NCBI GenBank assembly: GCA_030141605.1
Contig: JAQGDQ010000673.1
Span: forward strand, 1 to 64,000
Direction: 5' to 3'
Source: Tubiluchus corallicola
Taxonomy: Eukaryota; Priapulida; Priapulimorpha; Priapulimorphida; Tubiluchidae
Length of the DNA stretch: 64,000 nucleotides
Under the pieces are notes generated by a model, which was given only the letters and a program-made list of their open reading frames with translations, ran no database searches and was not told where the DNA came from. Shown one piece after another: positions 34,766 through 47,516 of the stretch. Positions within the stretch are counted from its first letter, which is position 1; the number at the start of each line of letters is the position of its first letter. The position numbers and the translations under genes were made by a program.

Positions 34766-35345
34766 TCAGGATGTATAGAGCGGCATACAAGTTGTGAAAT
34801 ACTTTACAGCAGACGAGAAAAGTAAAATGATCCGGAATGCGAGTGTAAATTAAACTTTATTGCACAACCGGTAAATCCAAAAGAATAACATGTGAACAGA
34901 CTTTTGCATAAAAATTAGCAAGCCCACAGCATTCACCCTTACAGTCAGAAAGGTCGGGTTGGAATCGTAAAATTACGCCATGCATTCTGTTTCATACAGG
35001 TACATTTGCATTACTGGGCTTCTCAACCACACCCATTACTAACATTAGGAGGTTGGTCAAAATCTGCCTTCGTAACAATATTTTTGTAAATAGAATTAAT
35101 TACTATTATTCTTTATGACAAATAATTGTTTTATTTCCGAATACACGAACACTTATTTAGACTGCTTGGAAATATTCTTTTGACAACGTTTCACGAGATT
35201 ACGTAAGATACACTTAGAATGGAAAGCAACTCAAGATGGCACACTCTGTAATACCTTCTTAGCGAGAAAACGCACTGCCGTTATTTACGCACGAGCAGTA
35301 CTATTAACACAAAACCGGCACAATAATCATTTTTTATGTTATCAC

Positions 35346-35716
35346 TAGGGGTGAGCATCGAACGTTCGAGTCTATCCAAAACTATAGATTCGAATAATTC
35401 AGCACTTCAATCACATATGTTCTTTATCACTAAAACGAATGAAACATCATTGAATTAGGATAATTTAGCTGTGATTTCTGCGCACAATTTTAAACAAATT
35501 ACTAGTCGTTTTATTGCAGAACAAAATCTAGTGATACACATGATCTTTGTAAGACTAATTTTTGCTGGTGGTTCGAAAACTTGTTCGAAAATCTCTCAAT
35601 CTCAATTCTTGTTCGGTTCGAATCGCGAAACACTGAAATTCGGTTCGATTCGAATTCGAGAGTCACAAATTCGGGTCGATTCGAATTCGCTTTCTGGTAG
35701 AGAATGCTCACCCCTA
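35346..35716 (-). mobile_element. hAT-type MITE, second TTCGAA-rich copy, reverse
   Basis: TAGGGGTGAGCATCG and GAATGCTCACCCCTA ends. Flanks are GTTATCAC and GATATCAC (7 of 8 match). Opposite orientation to the copy at 33330. Confidence 0.85.
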
Positions 35717-35925
35717 GATATCACTAGCAAGAAGTATCCGGCGATGTCATAAACTGTCTAGCTTCTAATCACAAATTCTAATAATAACGTCTTAGCTCAT
35801 CTTTGCTGTAAGAAATGAACGTTCTTGATTGTGAAGACTTAGACCCGTGTCACACACAAAAGGGCGTAAGGAGGAAGCCATGATCCATAATCCGTAAGTC
35901 ATCAGGCGTCTTCCATCTTTGATCG

Positions 35926-36070
35926 GATGTGGTGTTGACAAGCCACTGGCGTAGCAGTGTCTAATTTTTTGCTGCATTGCTTTTGCGTTTACCTGTCTGA
36001 AGGCAGATTTCTTTTATTTTAGAATTCTGCCTGCCCAATGTCTACAATAGACGTGACGGGCGGATGATGA
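35926..36070 (+). repeat. Dispersed ~145-bp repeat (copy at 44740)
   Basis: Shares TGTTGACAAGCCACTGGCGT, CTGTCTGAAGGCAGATTTC and TGTCTACAATAGACGTGA with 44740-44885. Possibly a SINE or MITE core; class unknown. Confidence 0.7.
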
Positions 36071-36689
36071 AAGTGGATAATTCCATTTTTGATCTTCGAC
36101 TTAATCCGCGGTATGTTCCTTTTTCTGCGTCTGAGATAACACGCTACACGCCATACTACTAACGCTGCTGCTAGGTAAAGAAAGTACTGTCGCTCACACA
36201 GTTTGTTGTCACAGTTGTCACGTGCTTAAAAACCGTGTACGTGCATGTTCTTGAACTGCGGGAATTTAGGCTACTCGTAAGCAAAAAATTTTTTTGTTTA
36301 GGATTTTTCCAAGTTTATGTATAAATTTTCGTATGTTTGTTTGTTAAAACTCCAATTACAAATTACAACATAAAAATTACACGTTTCTTTCGTTTTACGC
36401 AGTACTAAAACAATGGCCAATATTTTTTTCTGAAGCAGCACCCCCCCATTTTAACTAGGAGCCGCCACTGAAACTTGGGATGTGCGAATCAAATATTTCT
36501 TACTTTAGTTTGTCAGTTAGCATTTCTATCCCTTCAAAGTGAGCGAACCACAGGATCTGTTTGCTTTAGTTTACATAGTATGGCGTGTTAAAAAACAGAG
36601 GCAGAAATGGACAATATGGCTAGACCCATTAGATGCAAAAGACAATGCAATGGGTAATTCGTATTTCATCAAAATAATTATTCTAACAT

Positions 36690-37246
36690 ATCGTATTCGC
36701 GTTGAATGGAATTTTTGTTCATTCTCATTTTAAATCTCCCGCGATAGTGTTGCGACGGCTCTATTACGTGACGTCATATACGCACAACGTAGATCAGGGG
36801 AACTTAAGGCGATGTTAAAGTATGTCCCAAAAAAGTTTCCATGCATATTTATATTACTTAGCTTTTCGTTTACCTGCTGGAAAGACTTATGTAACTAGAC
36901 TAATAATTTAAAGTGTTTGTGCCAATTGGTCAAATGTCGCTGACTCAACCTCCAGGTATTTTTGATCTTATTGAAAAGATACAGTAATTTAAAATTTTAC
37001 TTAATTAGCAACATGTATGCTACGAATGCTCTGATTATTTTTTCAAATAAACTTTAATGTTATCAAAACTTGTTTCAAACGACCTACCATTAAAATGGCT
37101 GCGCCTAACGGTAGTCTAATTTAGATGATTTATACAGCGTTTCTGCCGACGCAAGTCCTGTATTGAAAAAGGCAGTATGTTAGTGGTATAAAATTTCCAG
37201 ACTAATTTTTAACCTTTATGTAAGTGGAGGGTTTTCTTGTGCTTTA
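36690..37246 (+). mobile_element. Family-A MITE-like repeat
   Basis: Forward copy lacking its first ~60 bases. TGACGTCA at about 36769; ends TTTTCTTGTGCTTTAA. Confidence 0.7.
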
Positions 37247-37583
37247 AGAACATAAAGTAACATTATTACATTTGAATTTGATTTTAATTTATTTAAACTA
37301 AAGACGTATGAGTAATGTGAGTCTTTATTCAACAAACATTTTAAAACACTTTGTAGCAAAGGCATTAGAACAGCATAATGACAACGATAAATTAGAATGA
37401 CAACGCCATTATGAAAGCAGCAGACGCAAAATGTTTTATAAACCTGCATATTGTAAATCATATGGCAGTAATTGGAATAAATTTACGTGTTTTTTTAAAT
37501 GTCTGATGGACTATTTCTGGCGTTTTGTGGAAGCTAATTCCAAAGTCGAGCAGCTAAAGCAGAGATTCTGAATTTCTCTTCTG

Positions 37584-37655
37584 GTTAAAAGACAAGAAAA
37601 GGGGTACCTGAAGTAGGTTTCAGAAAATTCGACTTAAAAAATTATATACATTATC

Positions 37656-37735
<80 letters not shown>

Positions 37736-38590
37736 AGAGAGACAGAGAGAGAGTGAAAGAGAGAGAGACAGAGACAGACAGAGAGAGGGAGAGAGGGGGT
37801 GGCAGAGAGAAAGAGATGGAGGGGAGAGCGAGAGCGAGAGAAAGACTAAAGAGAGAGGGAGAGGAAGAGAGAGAGAAAAGAGAGAGAGAGAGAGAGAGAG
37901 AGTGAGCGAGCGAGAGAGACAGGAAGAAATTATATTATATACATTATTTAGGTAATATATTACTTTCTAGCAGTTTTGTGAGTATATCGTACTCTCGTTG
38001 AAAGGATTTTTTGTTTGTTTTCAATTTAAATTTCTCGCAATCCTGTTTCGACCGCGCCATTACATGACGTCATATACGCACAACGTAAATCAGGGAAAAA
38101 ACGGGAATTGTTAAATTATGTCCCAAAAAACTTTCCATGCAAAGTTATATCACTTATCAGTTATTTCGCTTACCTGCTGGAAACACTTATGTAACTAGAA
38201 AAGAAAATTACTTATTCAAAATTATTTCACCAGTTAGTAAAATGTCGTTAACTCACCTCTAGGGTGCACCACTCACTAGCCAAAAACTTATTTTAATTTT
38301 ATTGATAAGATACAGTAATTTTAAATTTTACTTAGTTTGTGACTTGTGCGCTACGAATGCTCTGATTATTTTTTCAAACTTTACACAATGTTATCTAAAC
38401 TTGTTTCAAATGACTTGGCGTCAAAATGGCTGCGCCTAACGGTCTTCATGGGAGTTTAAATTTACCCGTTTTATACAGCATTACTGTCGACGCAAGTTCT
38501 GCACGCAAAAAGGCAGTATGTAAGTGGTAAAAAAATTTCAAGACGAATTTTTAAGCTCTATGTAAGTGGGGGGGGGGGGGGGTTCTTGTG
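37584..38590 (+). mobile_element. Family-A MITE split by a GA microsatellite
   Basis: TTAAAAGACAAGAAAAGGGG start, then an interruption at 37660-37920, then the rest to GGGTTCTTGTGATTAA. TGACGTCA at about 38065. Confidence 0.7.
37660..37925. repeat. (GA)n microsatellite
   Basis: A pure GA run at 37663-37730, then an interrupted purine tract. Confidence 0.97.
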
Positions 38591-38594
38591 ATTA

Positions 38595-38935
38595 AAAACA
38601 CAAGAAACCATTCTTCATAAATACAGCCGGGAAAAATTCGTTTTGAATTTTATATTACTTACCAGCTGTTTTATTGCATTCAGAGCTTGCGTCGACAGTA
38701 ATGCTGTATAAAACATGAATATTTAAATTCCCACGAGCAGACATTTTGACTGTTAGTCGTATGATTAGGTAACATTTCGTAAAGTTCGAAAAATAATCAG
38801 AGCATTCGTAGCGCACGCATCACTAACTAAGCTAAAGTATAAATTTCTGTATCTTGTCAATAAGTATAAAACTGCATTTTTTGGTGAGCCAGTGGTGCAC
38901 ACTGGGAAGGTGATTTAATTAAGTGACTGCATGAC
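38595..38935 (-). mobile_element. Family-A MITE, reverse partial copy
   Basis: Directly abuts the forward copy ending at 38590, giving a tail-to-tail arrangement. Confidence 0.65.
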
Positions 38936-38967
38936 CTAGTTAAACTAAACCAGAAACGTTAGCTCTC

Positions 38968-39107
38968 GTATTTCTATTATGCAGTCTAATTTGTAAGGAT
39001 GACGACGTATCCGATATACAATACAGTCGCCTGCCTAATCACGAGTAATTCGTTATTAAAGGAGAAGTCACCAAAAATATATTATAGATTTTAATTACAA
39101 GATATAG
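38968..39107. repeat. ~137-bp direct repeat flanking a LINE (left copy)
   Basis: ATTTCTATTATGCAGTCTAA through TTACAAGA. The right copy is at 40134-40268 with only a few substitutions. Confidence 0.85.
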
Positions 39108-40134
39108 TAATTTGCACATTATAATTTAGTAAATGTCGAGAAATACAATTATCAATTAATCAATTTTCAATTCAATTAATCAATTTATTTCACTCTAGCA
39201 ATACATTACATCAACATACAATATTATTGAAACAAAAAGAAACAGTATAGGTAGAAAAAATGTTGATGAAGTCAAATTAACCAAATAAAAGAGTTGTTGT
39301 ATGACACCTTGAAAGCTTGGCTTGTTAAGATGGCACAAATGAGTGAATGAAAGAATGGTTAGAGTTAGTAGACATGATGGAATGGAAAAAAATAGAAAGA
39401 TTAGGGATAGGAAGAAGGAAGGGAGGGGAGGATGAGTGAATGAAAGAATGGTTAGGGTCAGTAGACATGATGGAATGGAAAAATAGTAAGATTAGGGATA
39501 GGAAGAAGGAAGGGAGGGGAGGATGAGTTAATGAAAGAATGGTTAGGGTCAGTAGACATGATGGAATGGAAAAATACTATGATTAGGGATAGGAAGAAGG
39601 AAGGGAGGGGAGGATGAGTTAATGAAAGAATGGTTAGGGTCAGTAGACATGATGGAATGGAAAAATACTAAGATTAGGGATAGGAAGAAGGAAGAAAGGA
39701 GAAGAAACGACCACAGTGTATGTTTAATTTACATAGAGCTATATTAAAATAACATTATAATTGATTGGAGGCCATATATTGCATGAGACATGGAACCATT
39801 AAAATTGTATTATAAGTATGAATCAAAAATGGTCCTTTTCAAGTACTTTTTTGAAACTATAAATAGTTTTGTGTATTTTTACTTGGACACTTATTTTATT
39901 GCAGTTATTGGGGGCTGTGAATTTAATAAAGTGCCTGGCACTATTAGTACGACAATAAGGGACATGATATTCATTGAACCTCGTAAAGTAATGTTTAGGA
40001 TTTGCTGTAATGGGATTTGCAAAGGAAGTGGGAACCAAGTTGTAGTATGTCTTGTACATATAAATAAACAAGTGAGATATATAACCAAGTCTTCGAGAAT
40101 TATTATACCGCATTCATTAAATAAGGACATTAAT
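39107..40134 (-). mobile_element. 5'-truncated LINE with minisatellite in its 3' UTR
   Basis: The minus-strand frame at 40113-39823 ends like an ORF2 C-terminus (TNSARHFIKFTAPNN, then KTIYSFKKVL). The 3' side (39310-39700) has a ~90-bp unit (GAATGAAAGAATGGTTAG...GGAGGGGAGGATGAGT) in four copies. The TTATTTCACTCTAGCAATAC tail is shared with 61084 and 62440. Confidence 0.65.
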
Positions 40135-40270
40135 TTCTATTGTGCAGTCTAATTTGTAAGGATGACGAAGTATCCGATATACAATACAGTCGCCTGCCTA
40201 ATCACGAGTAAATCGGTATTAAAGGAGAAGTCACCAAAAATATATTATTGATTTTGATTACAAGACTAGC
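40134..40270. repeat. ~137-bp direct repeat flanking a LINE (right copy)
   Basis: Matches 38968-39107. Confidence 0.85.
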
Positions 40271-40524
40271 AAAGGCCCCGCAAAATATTTTGCGCATAAA
40301 TACACTTATTATCAAAAATACGCGAACATCCTACATAGTCCTCATTTACAAGGCAAAGCCAGTAGCAGCAGCTTTTACTAAATTAAAGCTATAAGGTTAC
40401 AGATAGGATGACGTCACAACAATGGCTTTGCGTCAGCAGTTTTCTAAGCGAAAATTGCCAAAAATGGAACATCTAATTAACTCGTCGCTACTCCTCTAGG
40501 TGGACGTGTCCTACAATATAGCCC

Positions 40525-41900
40525 ACATCATCGTGTAGCTCACTAGGATGGTGAACCAGTGACATTTTTAGGTTCACACTACGATAGTGAGCCAGTGACG
40601 TCTTTTGGTGCTCACTAGGATAGTGAGCCATTGACGTTTTTATGTGCAAATTAGGATGGCGAGCCAGTGACGCTTTTAGGTGCTCACTAGAATAGTGAGC
40701 CAGCGAAGTTTACATGTGCACACTAGGACAGTGAACCAGTCACATTTTTGCTGCACGTTAGGATACTGAGCCAGTGACGTTTTTAGGTGCACACTAGGCT
40801 AGTGAGCCAGTGACGTTTTTAGGTGCTCACTAGGATGGTGAGCCAGCAAAGTTTATATGTGCACAACTAGGATAGTGAACTGGTCACACTTTAGGTGCAC
40901 ATTAGGATACTGAGCCAGTGACGTTTTTAGGTGCTCACTAGGATGGTGAGCCAGTGACGGTTTTAGGTGCTCACTAGGATGGTGAGCCAGTGACGTTTTT
41001 AGGTGCACATTATGATAGTGAACCAGTGACGCCTTTAAGTGCTCACTAGGACAGTGAGCCAGCGAAGTTTATATGTGCACACTAGGACAGTGAGCCAGTG
41101 ACGTCTTTTGGTGCTCACTAGGATAGTGAGCCATTGACGTTTTTATGTGCAAATTAGGATGGCGAGCCAGTGACGCTTTTAGGTGCTCACTAGAATAGTG
41201 AGCCAGCGAAGTTTACATGTGCACACTAGGACAGTGAACCAGTCACATTTTTGCTGCACGTTAGGATACTGAGCCAGTGACGTTTTTAGGTGCACACTAG
41301 GCTAGTGAGCCAGTGACGTTTTTAGGTGCTCACTAGGATGGTGAGCCAGCAAAGTTTATATGTGCACAACTAGGATAGTGAACTGGTCACACTTTAGGTG
41401 CACATTAGGATACTGAGCCAGTGACGTTTTTAGGTGCTCACTAGGATGGTGAGCCAGTGACGGTTTTAGGTGCTCACTAGGATGGTGAGCCAGTGACGTT
41501 TTTAGGTGCACATTATGATAGTGAACCAGTGACGCCTTTAAGTGCTCACTAGGACAGTGAGCCAGCGAAGTTTATATGTGCACACTAGGACAGTGAGCCA
41601 GTCACATTTTAGTGACGTTTTTAGGTGCACATTATGATAGTGAACCAGCGACGCGTTTAGGTGCACACTAGGATAGTGAGCCAGCAAAGTTTATATGTGC
41701 ACACTAGGACAGTGAGCCAGTCACATTTTAGGTGCACACTAGGATACTGAGCCAGTGACGTTTTCAGGTACACGCTGTGGTGGTGAGCCAGTGACGTTTT
41801 TATTGCACACTATGATAGTGAACCAGTGACGCCTTTAGGTGCACACTAGGATAGTGAACCAGTGACGTTTTTAGGTGCACACTAGGATAGTGAGCCCTAG
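40525..41900. repeat. ~36-bp hairpin minisatellite with 503-bp higher-order repeat
   Basis: Units of the form GTGCTCACTAGGATAGTGAGCCAGTGACG. Many contain the inverted repeat GCTCACTA-GG(A)-TAGTGAGC. The block starting TCTTTTGGTGCTCACTAGG at 40601 recurs at 41104, giving two near-identical 503-bp higher-order copies. About 38 units in all. Confidence 0.95.
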
Positions 41901-41904
41901 GTTA

Positions 41905-42465
41905 GCCATCGAAAAATATCCAGTAAGCGTATTGCCAGGCTTTGAAGATAAATTTATTGTGTTTTTATGTGCTGTATGGACAATGGAGATACGTCTTATA
42001 AACGATCTGAAATAGCCGTTGGTCATCACACGGTACACGTCTGCAATTAATTACTCTACTTCCAACAAAACTGCTAATTTCTTTATTAGCGTTTCCATGC
42101 TGAACTACATGGTCTATAATTCCCGCCCCTAATAACCTTCCTACGCATGCTAATTTATAAAGATGACCGTGCAAAAGTGGATAATTTGGCATCCATTAAT
42201 TTAAGAAACAACCTCGGATGATGGTGTGGCAGTAGCTAGGCGACATGCTGAAAACGTATTTCCGTATCCGGTCAGATCAGCGTGTTCCATTAACGCTGCG
42301 GGTAATTTATTAGGCTGCGGGAAAATATTGCATCCTGAGTCGGTGCTAAATCGGTACTGTGCTATTGGTTGTTGTTCCTACACTCATTTGTCTTCTTTAA
42401 TTGTTCTTTGTTCCTCGTTACTGTCCTCTGTTCTGTACGATCTGAACTGTGTGCACTGACTTCTT
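41905..42465. other. Unassigned sequence
   Basis: Non-repetitive in this window. Short frames only. Confidence 0.4.
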
Positions 42466-42471
42466 TTATGG

Positions 42472-42960
42472 ATGTACGCTACTTCAAAAAACCAAAAGAG
42501 AAAATTACTTAAAATTAAATCTCCTTCAGAACTATGCGTTGAGATTGATAGCTGGGTACTCATATACAAACGAAAGGCAGGTAGACAAAAATTCAAAGCT
42601 TCAACAACTAACCTGAGAAAAACTTTAAAATTCTCAATCATTGAAGCACACAAAGAATATTTTACTCTGCTTTTTGTATTTAAATACATTAACAACATCA
42701 GCAAACCATTCCAAAATAACAGATTTACCTTTTTTCCAAATCCTATCGTTAATTCCAGAACAAGCAATCTAAAACAAATTAGGACAAATACCCACTACGG
42801 AACGAACTCTGTAATCAAACAAGCAATTTTACTTTGGAATTCTCTACCATTACAGGTTAAACAAATCAAGTACCTATCAGCATTTAAGACAAAATTAAAA
42901 TCACTAATATTAACCAGATATGAAATACCGTCACACCAGTTCGAACAACATACACACTAA
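42472..42960 (+). mobile_element. LINE ORF2 C-terminal fragment
   Basis: A 162-codon open end with FKYINNISKPF, TNSVIKQAILLWNSLPLQVK and LSAFKTKLKSL, parallel to the 21.3 and 54.2 kb copies but more diverged. The polymerase part is missing. Confidence 0.75.
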
Positions 42961-43189
42961 TTCATATATCTACGGCCATATTAATTAAATCATAGTTTTT
43001 TCATTTTTTGTGCATAGTTGTAAATATGTTTGATTTTATTCGTCGTTACTTTCCATTACTGCACAGTAGTTTAGATTGCACTGACGATTGTGAAAAGGGA
43101 ATGAAACGGATACAAAACACCAGTTTAACGTCTTCACCAAAAGTTTCTTTATTCTGAAAGACAATTCACAGCTGAATTTTTACCTCAAA

Positions 43190-43480
43190 ACTTGCCTAGT
43201 TTTAGTACAACGCACTGAATATCTTACAGTGGCATTGTACTTCAATTTTCGCTTTCACAAACACGTGCAGCACGCTCGTGGAATATTTTTGATGTTGAAG
43301 ATTATGTTAGCTTGTGACGTCATCAATAGTTGAGCTCGCCCGCCGTTAATTAAGTTTTTAATCTATTATTTAATTATCAGAAACGTTTTTGCAGCATTAA
43401 TTGTGCTAAAATGCTTACTTTTTAGCAGACTCGAAAATGGGATAGTATATGAAAAATCATCCTCTCTTCCATTAATTATT
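43190..43480 (+). mobile_element. Family-C repeat, 3' part
   Basis: CTTACAGTGGCATTGTAC to ATCATCCTCTCTTCCATTAA. Flanking blocks CACCAGTTTAACG...AAAGTTTCTTTATTCTGAAA recur at 43110 and 43690. Confidence 0.65.
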
Positions 43481-44011
43481 CTTACGCGATCAATGTCACG
43501 TTTTGTACTCGCCTCTCTGCGTGGAGGGATTTTATATCTCTCCGTAACGTGCTAAAAGATCCTCATTCGCTTAATAATTGATCGGTAATTGCAAACACAA
43601 TCTTAACGTGTTGGCACGTCACAAATTATCTTAACCTGTTTTATTGTCAGCTTCTGTATAAAGCACAAAAGTGACTGAAATGGATAGAAAACACCAGTTT
43701 AACGAGTTGACCAAAAGTTTCTTTATTCTGAAATACAATTATTAACATTTAGTTTAATTTGCATTGAGTAGAAGAAAATTAGTTGCACGATTAAATGTAT
43801 TGCTATGACTAAGTGCTGATATAAAAATTATGTAGACTATATTGAAATTAATTAATAATAACTTACGTTGCTAGAGCCTTTAACAGTTACAAAGACAGGA
43901 ATGAGAACTCCAAGTAGCCTTAAGAACAACAACAAGGTCACAACAATAAAGTCGTAAGAAATTCGCAGTCATAATGCCATATATTTAAATACTTATATAT
44001 AAATACTTATA

Positions 44012-44215
<204 letters not shown>

Positions 44216-44739
44216 ATACATACATTGTTTCTATGTATACATACATACATACATATATAAATATATATATACGATATATATGCGTACACAGTAGGCAATT
44301 GATTTATTACTCGGCCATTATTGACATCATTTACTCTGGAAGATCTTAATATTTTATGGTCGACTTGTACACAGGTAATACATAAAATGATGCAATTTTT
44401 GGTCTTAAAATGCACATCGACTTGTACATAAGGTCGACATGTATGTATACACTTATATATGGTAATTAACATTAATCAAAACTAATCTATTAGTAAACCG
44501 TATAACGCGGGGGGGGGGTAATGCACTGCATGCTCTAAGACAGAGCGTTTACCATTGCCAACGATTTAGGTTGGCTGAAGGCTTTTATAGCATACGATAT
44601 TCATAATTTCTTCATGTACAAGTTTAAGATCACGTATGCTGTATGAGTTTGTATTTTTGTGGATAGATGGCGCTAGCAGGTCGAGAGCGGTAAACAATGA
44701 TCAAGAGATAGTCGAATACTTACGAATACTTTTAGCGGA

Positions 44740-44885
44740 AGTGGTGCTGACAAGCCACTGGCGTAGTAGTGTCTAGTTTTTTTGCTGGATTACTGCAGCG
44801 TTTACCTGTCTGAAGGCAGATTTCTTTTATTTTAGAACTCTGCCTGCCCAATGTCTACAATAGACGTGAAGGGCGTATGATGACG
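44740..44885 (+). repeat. Dispersed ~145-bp repeat (copy at 35926)
   Basis: See 35926-36070; both continue to GGGCG(G/T)ATGATGA. Confidence 0.7.
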
Positions 44886-45144
44886 ATGATGAATACTTAT
44901 GTGAACAATTTTTTTAAAATACAAGTAATGACTACTGTATTTACAAAATCCATTGCTTTAACGTATTTGTATTTTACGTTTTAAATAAAAACTAAGTTAA
45001 AAGACACGCCATGCAAGGTCAAAGGTCAAAACTACATGTGAATGCGGCCTTTAACGTGTTTAAAATCGCGACTGTTTTACACTTGCAGCGGTCCGCGACA
45101 TTGTGATTTTTTATGTACATTGTATTTACAATAGCATAAAGGCT

Positions 45145-45585
45145 TCTACACAATCCTGTTTTTATATAAATACATCAACAATATTAACACGCCCTTAATC
45201 AAAAATAAGCTTCCTCTTGGAGCCAACATTAAATCCAAGAACACACAATATTAAACAAACACGCACTAATAACAAATACGGCAACAATTCTATCACTAAA
45301 CAAGGAGTTCAACTTTGGAATACCCTGCCATCAAATTTAAAACAAATCAAGTCTATAAAACATTATATACTATATTGTATATAGTCTATTATAATTTCCG
45401 TGTAACATTATAATGTATATTTTGTTTTAAATTTTTGGCACAGTAGTTTTTAGTTTGCACTGGACGCATTTGCCTTTAACAGTTGTGTGAATTTTATTCT
45501 CATGCTGCGATGTTCTTTTATGCTTTTATAGTTATGAATATCGATTTTTTATGGCAAATAAAGATTATATATATATATAAGCTCA
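45145..45585 (+). mobile_element. LINE 3' end, deleted copy
   Basis: Same family as 21345. A 5-base deletion at about 45212 shifts the frame, and the last ~40 codons are lost. The 3' UTR and TA tail are retained. Confidence 0.75.
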
Positions 45586-45587
45586 TT

Positions 45588-45885
45588 TCACAAGCTCGGA
45601 TTTTTCGCTAGTTCCATTACTGATTTTATGACGTCACCCAATCATTCGCGTGCTTCCTAATTAGTGACGTCACCAGTGGGACACGGGTGTTAATTTGTGA
45701 CGTCATTATGGATATTTTATTTGTAAAACAACTGCGCACAACGCTCGATTATTTGCTCAACCCGGTCGAGTAGAGTCTATTTCATCATCACAGTCGCGTT
45801 TAACTACACCTACACCTGTGCTCGCGTTATGAATATCGATTTTTTATGGCAAGTAAAGATTATATATATATATATATTGTATTGT
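45588..45885 (+). repeat. Copy of promoter-side segment followed by a second LINE tail
   Basis: 45588-45836 equals 21937-22184, including three TGACGTCA. It is immediately followed by TTATGAATATCGATTTTTTA and a new (TA)n tail identical to the LINE terminus. Confidence 0.8.
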
Positions 45886-46740
45886 ACATTCTTTTGTGTC
45901 CTTCGTCAGTAAACTATTATTATTATTATGATTATTATTAAAAATCTTTATCGAAAATTATACAAGAAGCCCTCTATTTGCAGGGCACAAAAGTACAAAA
46001 ATGTTAAATAAGTCTTTACACTATGTACATTAACTTACTAAACAAGCTGACAATTTTGCATTTTTTTACGATTTACTTATTCTAAATATATATATCCAAT
46101 ATTTGTAATCAATGTATAATCAATTTACTATAAGATAATTTCGGGTTAGTTCTTTTACAATATCTATATACATTTTAATTACATTAGTGTCTCTCTTTCT
46201 GTAAATGTTTCGAATGTCATTATTTTCTAAGCCACGCTCGAGATTCACCCTCTTATCTGGTATTATTATTATTATTAAATTATTATTATGCTCTGGTCCA
46301 CCACCCACCCAAATACCGAACAACCTACACAAGAAACAGCAACAACGTTTCAGCAATTGTGATGTACTATACTATACTGAGTTTCACACTCACTGAATTT
46401 AATCAAATTGGCAAGAATTGAGTTAAATTGATTTCATCTAGCATACAGTAAATTTCTGCTGTGCCCAGCAAAAATGTCAAAACAAACCCTTAACGAGTCA
46501 TTAGTTTTCAATAGAGCAGCAAATATCTGTCCTCTCCGGGAAACTCCAGTGAAATTGTATTTAGAGAATTATCGCAAGTGAAGTGCGTGTAGGTTTGTCA
46601 GTAATTAGGCGAACGGCAGGCATTTAGACAAAATTTACCAGGAAATACGTGAAATTAATGATCTCAAACAAAACGATATTGCTGTTTATTGTTTTCTCTG
46701 CCAATAGAGGGCGCAGGGCGATACACCGAGGACTCCGAGT
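45886..46740. other. Unassigned AT-rich sequence
   Basis: Short ATT repeats at 45918 and 46262. No supported gene. Confidence 0.4.
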
Positions 46741-46759
46741 GCACGTAATGCGTACAAAA

Positions 46760-47440
46760 TTAAGAACTTTTTTAAGTTTATTTATTTCCGCACTGCATGT
46801 TACAGTTATAATAAAAATACAGATAAATTTCCACTGAGGTAAATATAAATATAAATGCAATATAATACAGAAATTACAAAAGAGATTCTTATGCAGAATA
46901 TATATGTGCAAATTACATTACAGAATAATTTTGATGCATGCAGTTTGAGCCTAAAAGCATAGCTTGACAGGCCAAACTGTACGTGGAAATCTTAAAGAAA
47001 TGATTAACAATTGAGATAATGATAATATATACATAAATGTAGGGGGGGGGGAGTAGTGAATGAAAGATGAAATGGAGCGAGAACTAAGAAAAACCGTGAT
47101 GTGGGGGGAGTAGTGAATGAATGATGAAATGGAGCGAGAACTAAGAAAAACCGTGATGTGGGGGGAGTAGTGAATGAATGATGAAATGGAGCGAGAACTA
47201 AGAAAAACCGTGATGTGGGGGGAGTAGTGAATAAAAGATGAAATGGAGCGAGAACTAAGAAAAACCGTGATGTAGGGGGAGTAGTGAATGAATGATGAAA
47301 TGGAGCGAGAACTAAGAAAAACCGTGACGTAGGGGGAGTAGTGAATGAAAGATGAAATGGAGCGAGAACTAAGAAAAACCGTGACGTGGGGGGGGGGGGG
47401 CAGTGAATGAAAGATGAAATGGAGCAAGAAATAAGAAAAA
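46760..47440 (-). mobile_element. LINE-like 3' region with 57-bp minisatellite
   Basis: 46760-46970 matches 61350-61560 (GTTATAATAAAAATACAGAT, AGTTTGAGCCTAAAAGCAT). 47050-47440 holds seven 57-bp units (TAGTGAATGAA(T/A)GATGAAATGG...). Confidence 0.6.
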
Positions 47441-47516
47441 CCGTGATCATGATTATAAAGTGTTCAGTAACCTGTTGAGCATAGTCACGTTTTATTAAGA
47501 TTACTGTGGAAAAAGA

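Noticed and set aside
39790-40152. 120-codon plus-strand frame as a gene
   Set aside because: The opposite strand reads as a LINE C-terminus with shared 3' tail, which explains the open frames.
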